Shown here piece after piece: positions 56,570-64,000 of a DNA stretch of 64,000 nt. The stretch is taken from NCBI GenBank assembly GCA_032719365.1, contig CM064875.1:19195674-19259673 (forward strand), in the 5' to 3' direction. The translations under genes were made by a program, and so were the position numbers. The notes beneath the pieces are model-generated. The model was not told the DNA's origin, made no database searches, and saw only the letters and a list, made by a program, of their open reading frames with translations. This DNA is from Prinsepia uniflora. Its lineage: Eukaryota > Streptophyta > Magnoliopsida > Rosales > Rosaceae. Each line of letters begins with the position of its first letter. The first letter of the stretch is position 1.

Positions 56570-59500
56570 TGACAGGACTACGTCCCAATTGGACGTCAAA
56601 AACCGTGCCTGGTCCTGCTCCCGTCTGACAAGTCAACCAAAGGCCCGAAACTACCCTTCAGTGCTTGCCAGACAAGGGATGATTGCGCTGATTTCTGCTG
56701 CTACCTCTGCCTCACGATCAGTCCCGAACGTCGTACCACGGCCTGGAGGGTCACAAAACAAAAAAGGTGTGAGTGGACGAAAATGACCTCTGATAAAAAC
56801 GTTTGCCGAAACACATTCTTACCCTCCAGTTTTTACAAACTTGCATGCATATCGTAAAACATGAGTAATAGTATGAAATCATTCAAGTATGAACAGTGGA
56901 CCGATAAAATCAAAACATGTTTCCCCATGGTCCGTAAAACTCATGTTCATCAAATCAGTTCATGCTATAAAGCATCAAATCCCGGCTCTCAGGCCAAAAC
57001 ATATGAAAACATAATCACCTGGCCACAAAGACCAAAAACCCGTACTCAATACCAGTACGTCATCACAAACAACATCAATCAGCACTATTCACAAGTGCAC
57101 AATCAATCAATCAATCAAATCAATCCGCACTACTCACAAGTGCACAAACTATCACACAGTCACAACTGCACTACTCACAAGTGCTGCATTACGCGTAGGC
57201 CAATATCCAGCCACACTATCGGGATCAGACACCTCTGGGTTCAACCCTCGGGCTCAGTCACATCTGGGCGAACACATCCCCAGGCTCAGACACATCCGAG
57301 TGGTACATCCAGGCTCAGTCACATCCGAGAAGCAGGCTTACCATAGGATCAACTCACGATCCTACAATCACATCCCCCAAGCTCCGGTCGTCTGGGTAAT
57401 CCCCCCAAGCTCTGACCGTCTGGGCATTTCACAATCACAATGAAAACCATCTCGGGAATTACATCCCAAAACATTTCAATCAAATCTTGACTTCATACAA
57501 AGTCAAGATCATTCCTTGACTGGGTCTCAAGCCCCAATTACCATTTATACGTAAATCTTTAAAATCACATTTAAACCAATAAAATAATCCAGAAATCATC
57601 ATTGACTTACCAACTAAGTCAAAATATCATTTTAGAAATCATGTAGACTCCGTGCCTCACCCAAAACATCATTTGCACGTTCCTCGTAAAACGTGCCCGA
57701 AAGACTGATTAAAATAATCATAAAATCACAAGAATTCATACAAAATCATCATAATCACATGTGACTCCAAATCCGAGTCAAAATCATTATCTAGTTGGGT
57801 CACACGCCCAAAATCTCATTTTCACGCATGTCCATACGTTCGCAACTTCAGTTGCCATTGTCATATAAATCCATGAAACCGATCCTTGACTCATTCCCGA
57901 GTCAATACGTCATTTTTCAGTCCATGACTCATAATCCAAGTCCAAACATTATTTTCAATCAAATTCAATCCTGGACTCATTACACGAGTCCAAACATCAT
58001 TTTCAACCAATTTCATAATTTCTCGAAAATCGTGCCAAAATATAATAATATAATAATCCGTAAAATCGAGAAGATTGAAACATCAACCATGCCAAACCAT
58101 ATAAAATCATATAATAAGGCATTTAAAATATATATGCATGCATCCCGATTAGAAAACAAAATCCACTCACACACAGTTTAAACGGTCCGTTTCCGAGCTG
58201 CACGTTTTTCCGTAAATTCTGAAAATCACAATTCCTGCCCAAAATCATTATAGAGGGTTACTAACATCTCAAAATACTTCATATAATTTTCCCCAATTTT
58301 TCTGGAATTTAAATACGTATTTAACACGTAAATCAAAACTTCGGATACGTGGAACATTAACGAAACGATATCCGATTTCCTCGAAATCAGTGTCAAAATG
58401 TTCTTTACACTGAGAGGATTCAAAGACATGTTGACCTCACCTTGAAACAAGGTCGTACGCGCCCTCACGTGCCTCTGTGAGTGGCTGCGCGTGAAACCCA
58501 CGCGCTAGCTACAGTAGTCGTCTTCCTCGCCCGTTTCTTCTGCAAACGGGTCCTGCAACCCGCGTGACAACCCGGTTCAATTCCTATCAATTCAGCCTCC
58601 ATTACTTCAATTGAACATTCAAATGGATTCTTCTTACTTCTAATTACAGTTTTGTAACCATAAATACATCAATCGTTACCTGAAATCCCACGATTCGAAG
58701 ACGAACGTCGAAGAACACCCGGCACTGTTCCTTCTTCTAAATTCGTCAATCTCAATCAATTCCTTCAATTGATGCTTCCATTAGCATCGTGGGATCATAC
58801 TAAACATAATCCCCAATTCAATTGCATCAATCCAAGACTTAAATCCCACGACTCAAGCTCGAAATTTCAGCAACCTCCTCCCTTTTGTTCTACCTCAAAT
58901 GGACCTCAATTCTCCTCAATTTTCACTGGGTTCAACTCGTATCAATCCCAGGGAGCTAAATTCAAGCTCAAATTCGATCCTCAGAGCTCAAATCTCAACA
59001 TTCAAATTTTCCGTCTCAAAATCTAAAAATTCGAAATCCAGAGTTTCAGCTTCTCTCAATCCCTCGCGTTTCCCTCACTAGGTGTGTCTCTGAATTCTCT
59101 CAAATTTTCATTCTCAGGTTCAATTGATAGGGAGGAGATTAAGGATGGAAGAAAACTGAATTTTGGTGGTTCACGGGTTAAGAACACAGAGGAGATTAAT
59201 GGAGGATTAATAAATATTAAGTATAATTAAAAAAATAATAAAACACAATGATCATGTTTTCCCTAAAACATGGATCAGACTTTAGGCCCTAAATCAAGGG
59301 ATGGGTGACACTTGTCACTTATCCAGATGTGCTCAGTCATTGGATTCGTATCGACGCGACCTACGTAACGGTCCTTGGCCCTCGTCCATTGGACTTCCCG
59401 GGTCAAAAGTCAACATTTGGCCCCTTTTCAGCCAAATTACCAAAATACCCCTCAACTTCCAAACGTCATAACTTCTTCCTCGAATGTCGGAATCGAACGT

Positions 59501-59630
59501 GCCACCTGTCTATGAACTTGTGACATCCCGAACTACGTCACAGTCATCGATCAAAGTCCGTTTGACAACCCGAACTAAAAGTCAACATTTCGTCCGATTT
59601 CTCTCAACTAATCCCAGATTAGTCATTCTA
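56570..59630 (-). repeat. Minus-strand LTR nested in the solo LTR
   Basis: It starts TGACAGGACTACGTCCC at 56570, followed by all family blocks in order, including GTGTGAGTGGACG (56769), GCATGCAT (56843), ATGCATGCAT (58135) and TCCACTCACACACAG (58162). The far end is degenerate: the GTCAAAAGTCAAC block is present at 59402 and 59577, but GGTCGTTACA is not found. The end near 59630 is an estimate. The left flank is CAATG; no matching right flank was seen. Confidence 0.7.
57070..57460. repeat. Composite minisatellite in the nested LTR
   Basis: Three array types in a row: CACTACTCACAAGTG units (57080-57185), CTCAGTCACATCCGAG-type units (57230-57335), and CCCAAGCTCTGACCGTCTGGG-type units (57377-57428). 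Confidence 0.75.
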
Positions 59631-61434
59631 AACCATAGAGGAAGTGTGTGTAGCAGTGAGAAACTTAAACTAAGTGTGTTAGTGGGTTTGGGAACAGATG
59701 CACAGTAAACTGTGTTGGTGTTTTTGAAACGGAAAAACAGAGACCGATGAACAATTGCTCGATCGACCTCCCCAATAACAAATGATAGAAAATGAGAACT
59801 GGAGAGGAATTGAGAGGATGAAATAGTGTGGAAAAAAAGAAAGAAACAGGAAGGAAAACCCCAGAAAAACTGAACCCACCCGAAAACCTTGAAATTGCTA
59901 ACTTAAGATCAAATTTTGAATTGGACAATCGATTGATGGAAATAGAGAGGTGGATGAGCTTCTAGAGGTTCAAACGAGTCAAATGGAGTTGAAAGTGAAG
60001 AAATTGGTGAAGAAATGAGCCCAGACGACACTTGAGTTCAGTTTTGGAAATCCTAGTTGAGTTGGAATGGTTAGCGGAGTTGGACGTTGAAATTGAGATT
60101 GGAAGTCCGTTCTTATGGATCCTACGAAGCTTCTGAGTGAACCAATTGAGGAAAACGATGAAGATCGATGAACTTTGATGCAGGAACAGTGTTCGGATGT
60201 TCATCGGAAACTTGAGCTCGAATTGACAGATTGAGGTGAGTTCTGATGAAATTTAACTTACAAAACCATAATTAGCTTCATAATGATGCTTTCGAATAAA
60301 TCAATTGAAGGAATAAAGTTGGATTTGAGCAGGATTGAAAAGGGTCATCATGCGGGTTGAACGACCCGTTTAAAAGTTAGCCGGGTGAGAACGATGAATA
60401 GTGCTTGCACTGTAGCTGGCGCATGAGTTTCACGCGCAGCCACTCACGGCGGCGCGTGAGGGCGCATGGGCTCGGTTATCGAGGTGAGTTCAACACGACT
60501 TTTGTTCTATGCAATGTAACGAATATTTTGGCGTTGGTTCCGAGTTAATCGGACACCGTTTCGATATTGTTTCGAGGGTCCGAAGGTTTATCTTACGTTT
60601 TTAATTAATATTTAATTCCCGAAAAATTATGGGAAATTAGTATGATGTTATTTGAGTTGTGAGTCACCCTGAAGAATGATTTTGGACAGGATTCGACATT
60701 CCTGGAAACTGTCGGAAATTACGGAAACGCGTGCAGCTCGGAAACGAGCCGTTTGGACGGTGTGTGAGTAGACTTTGTTTTCTAAATTGCAATGCATGCA
60801 TAACTATTTTTTGTGCTTTATATCTATGATTTTTATGCTTATGATTTCCGTATTTACACGTATTTCGATATGCAATACGTAATTGCACGTATTTCAAGGC
60901 TATGATTTCTCCTATGCTTTAATGATAGTTTAATGAATGATTTTATATGAATTACGCATCTCATGTTTTGATAATGTTTTGGTTATGATTGTGTGTATGA
61001 TTTACGGTTGTGGCACGTATTTCGAGATTATTACGGATTTGCACGTTTTACGAGATTTCGAGTATGTTGTGATTTGACCATGGTTTTGATGATTTGAATT
61101 TGGGGTTTGAAATATGATTTGATTTCAAAGATTTAACACAGATTTTAGAAAAGGTGATTTCGAACTTGATGCCCAGTGCATAAATGTAATTTTGATGAAC
61201 GAGTTTTCGGGTTTCGAAAACGTGAAAGTGGATTTCCGGATTTGGGTTCGGAATGGTTATTCCGGATGCTAGCTTACGAAATAATGGTTTCGAATTCGGA
61301 TTTGGAAATGGATGGTTGATATGATTTGAGATTTGAATATGAAGTTTGGACATGAGTTCCATTTCGATAAAACATGATGTCGGATTTGGTTTTTGGCATT
61401 TGAATTCTGATGGATTCTGGTTTGGTTGTGAATT

Positions 61435-61660
61435 ACATATGTCTTGGGTTTAAAGACCCGGTACTATTGCTGGATCATGTTTTGGGTTTAAAGACCCGGT
61501 TGATTGATGTGACGGGGAAGGGCCCTTGATATGTTTTGAGTTTAAAGACTCGGTTATTGTGATACCCCTGAGGTCTATTGATTGTGTTTTGAGTTTAAAG
61601 ACTCGTTGATATCCCAAGAAGGCCTGATATAGGAGAGTTTAAAGACTCGGTGATTGAGAT
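61435..61660. repeat. Minisatellite with GGGTTTAAAGACCCGG unit in the solo LTR
   Basis: Five copies of G(G/A)GTTTAAAGAC(C/T)CGG separated by 30-45 bases. It is the reverse complement of the array unit at 45388-45605. Confidence 0.85.
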
Positions 61661-62204
61661 CCAACAAACTGATTGACTTGTGATTTAATGTTGATTTCCG
61701 ATGTTTTCGGATGTGTTGGGCGATGGCCCGGTTTATATGGGTTGTGAATTTTGGGCTATGTTCTTGTACTTGGATTTCGATTCATGGTTTTGGGCTGAGG
61801 CCCTATGTTTATGATTGCGGGCTAAGACCCACGGATTGAGAAAAAGGAAAACGATTTTGATTTTCATGCACGGTTTTCTGATACTGGAAATGAAATGGAT
61901 ATGTAAAATGGTTTTTGAATGCATGCATTGGTTTTACGTGGAGGGTAGAAATGTCTTTCTGTAACATGTTTTATAAACTGATTCATTTTCGTCAAATCAC
62001 ACCTTTTGTGTTTTTATTAACCCTCCAGGTCGTGTCGCGATGATCGAGGCTATTCGAGAGGTGGAGGCATGAGTGGGCACATGTATGATTATCCCTTATT
62101 TGGCAAGTGCTGAGGGTAATTTGAGAACTTCAGTCGACTTGCCAGATGGGAGCAGGAACGGGCACGGTTATCAATGTTCCCTCAGGGACGGTCCTGTCAT
62201 TCTT

Positions 62205-64000
62205 TACCAAATACCATGAACTAATCGTATCCAACCCACACAAAACTTAATTGATACCAATACTTTCCTTAATACCAAGATGAACATAATCGAAACTTGA
62301 GTTCCTTCTTAACCTCTATTCGTTACTAAATATGGTAGTCAACAATTTCACCTTCCAACTTCCTTTCAAACTATCATTCTCAATTTCAATCCAATGATGT
62401 ACCACACAATCGAGTCCTAATTCAACATGTAAATTTGTGCCACCACTAATTTTTCTCATCGTAAAGCATTGTTATCATAATTCACGGTCTCTAAAAAGAT
62501 AGAACACTCATTTCCTTTGTTTCCTTATTCCACTACCCTAACTCATATCTAAATCTTAAACCAGTAGTCATACTACCATGACATCACCAAGTTAAGTGTT
62601 TTCCACACTTTCATACTGCTCTAAAATTTGCAAAGATTGTTCCTTTAACCTATCATCTTTTCGATAATCTCATGTGGTCCAATATAGTGTGGACTCAATT
62701 ACACACATCAATTACTTTGCACAACACCCTCACCAAATTTTCCAAGATCTAGACGGTATTACTAAACTGGTCCTTTATTTGAGGGTAACTAACCATGCCA
62801 AAATGTAACGCTCCTCAGCCTAACTTCCTTAGATTCCACCAACAAGTTCCTTGCCTACTGGAAACTCACAAAATCTATCCACAAGCTCTGGTATTTATCA
62901 ATTCAGACCAACTTACCAACAATTTTCTAGTGAAGATAATATTTCATAGTTCCTTCAAAAATCATCATATAGCTTGAAACATAGAATGCATAAGCTTCCT
63001 TCTCAAGGTACTAGCCACATCATTGGGTCTTGCCAACCACTACCCCACAATATGCTCACTCTAAATGAGTCAACATAGCTCCTGAATCTGTGTGTGTGGG
63101 CCTCTAGTACAATACAAGTCATTTGGTGGCCCAATGTCTAACTTGCATACCATTAATTTATGGGGTTTCGTTGCTTTCGAATTTCCTCCAGTCCAAAGCC
63201 TTTTTTCCTTTATCCCACTTCAATCATCCTCGTCCACGAACCAACCATTTCACTACTTCTACTGGATTACCATCTTTGTTACACTTGGATCCCATCCTAG
63301 TTCCATGAACAGGAAACACATGTCCTACAACATCTCACTAGTTATCCCAGAATAACATGTACTACACTTTTTACAACTAGTCCCCCACTAATGGATTAGT
63401 CTCTTTACCAATTCAGGAACAATCAACATACTTGTATGAATCCATAAATATTACGGGGCATAATCTAGTCCAACCAACTTTAACAAGGCCTCACAATCAT
63501 CCCCATGATATCCGAATCATGAATCAATTTCCAAAAAGTATCTAACCTCTCTTTCAATTGTTCAACACTTAATTATCCAAGGTTGGGGATATTGATTCCA
63601 TACTTTTCACCCAAGGAATTACCTGAAATCAATGTACAGTGTTACCATTTTTCAAAATCTAGGTTTACCGGGCTGTATCATTGTGTCAGGTCCTACCTCG
63701 AAACCTTATTCAACGCTCAATCTGTTCTAATATTTCTACTTTCCAGCTCTATTAGGGCTTTATTGTTCTTATTCCAACATTTAACCTCACATCCAAACCC
63801 TAACTAGATATTATGACTCCTATTAGAGTTCCAATTCAATATGGGTAATCCAAACCAGTACCAATACATATAATTATTAACCAAAGCATTACTCCATGCG
63901 TCGTATCCGACATAAGGCCTTTCATTTATCTCCTCCAAGTCCAACATATCTACAAATATACTGACTTTTACTAGTGGGCTCACTTACCACCTAGACCCAT
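62205..64000 (-). pseudogene. Badly decayed pol region of the minus-strand element, runs off the window
   Basis: By eye, 62668-62700 (ATCTCATGTGGTCCAATATAG) resembles the integrase C-terminal region of the intact-order chromovirus at 4393 (ATCTCATAAGGCCCAATGTACC). The stretch around 62760-62820 resembles 4810-4880. No reading frame survives. The short plus-strand open stretches here have no domain. Confidence 0.5.

Larger units (their letters stand above)
56072..62199 (+). repeat. Solo LTR of the long-LTR family, itself split by another LTR
   Basis: It starts TGTAACGACACGG and ends GGTCCTGTCA. A perfect target duplication TTCTT lies at 56067-56071 and 62200-62204. The first piece (56072-56569) has two tandem copies of the GTTGACTTTT...GTAGTTCGGGAGGTC module. 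The second piece runs from about 59630. It lies in the internal region of the minus-strand element. Confidence 0.88.

Overview
This window is plant nuclear DNA, probably from a eudicot. It has one short intact-looking gene and one broken multi-exon gene, both with plant GT-AG introns, in a landscape made almost entirely of Ty3/gypsy LTR retrotransposons and their decayed LTRs. I see no rRNA, tRNA, CRISPR or bacterial feature.

Layout. 1-16.3 kb: several copies of one long-LTR family (2-3 kb; LTRs read TGTAACGAC...CCTGTCA, here mostly on the minus strand), including a full-length but decayed Tekay/Del-type chromovirus (1433-10639, target duplication AGTTA) that landed in an older LTR of the same family. 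17.4-17.9 kb: a two-exon, 98-residue LEA-like gene. 20.0-41.4 kb: an ankyrin-repeat protein kinase-like gene, now a pseudogene. It carries two Tat-lineage Ty3/gypsy elements: one (22014-33521, duplication CTACC) in the coding part of exon 5, the other (33947-39409) in an intron. It also has a one-base frameshift, an in-frame stop, and MITE-like sequences in two introns. 41.4-44.4 kb: AT-rich and degenerate repeat DNA without a recognisable gene. 44.4-64 kb: a stack of nested long-LTR copies. An outer plus-strand LTR (from 44380) was hit by a chimeric LTR unit, by a solo LTR (48896-51812, duplication TTTTA) and by a minus-strand element (52892 onward, leaving the window). That last element was hit by another solo LTR (56072-62199, duplication TTCTT), which was itself hit by a further LTR (56570 to about 59630).

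What stands out. (1) Both Tat elements carry a tandem array of 24-bp units, each able to fold into a short hairpin. The two arms change together between units (CTTCGC/GCGAAG, CTTCAC/GTGAAG, CTTCGT/ACGAAG, CTTTGC/GCAAAG, CTTCC/GGAAG). (2) Both carry an antisense reading frame upstream of the 3' LTR with conserved N- and C-terminal motifs. (3) In the long-LTR family, an inverted repeat (GTGAGTGGAC...GTCCACTCAC) next to GCATGCAT motifs brackets a minisatellite whose unit differs between copies but tends to be a short imperfect palindrome. (4) One chromovirus LTR has amplified TGACGTCA boxes to eight copies. (5) The second Tat element has lost its whole pol region and keeps only gag, the hairpin array and the antisense remnant.

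All protein and family calls come from reading motifs by eye; no search was run. Exon boundaries of the kinase pseudogene were chosen by splice consensus and reading phase.
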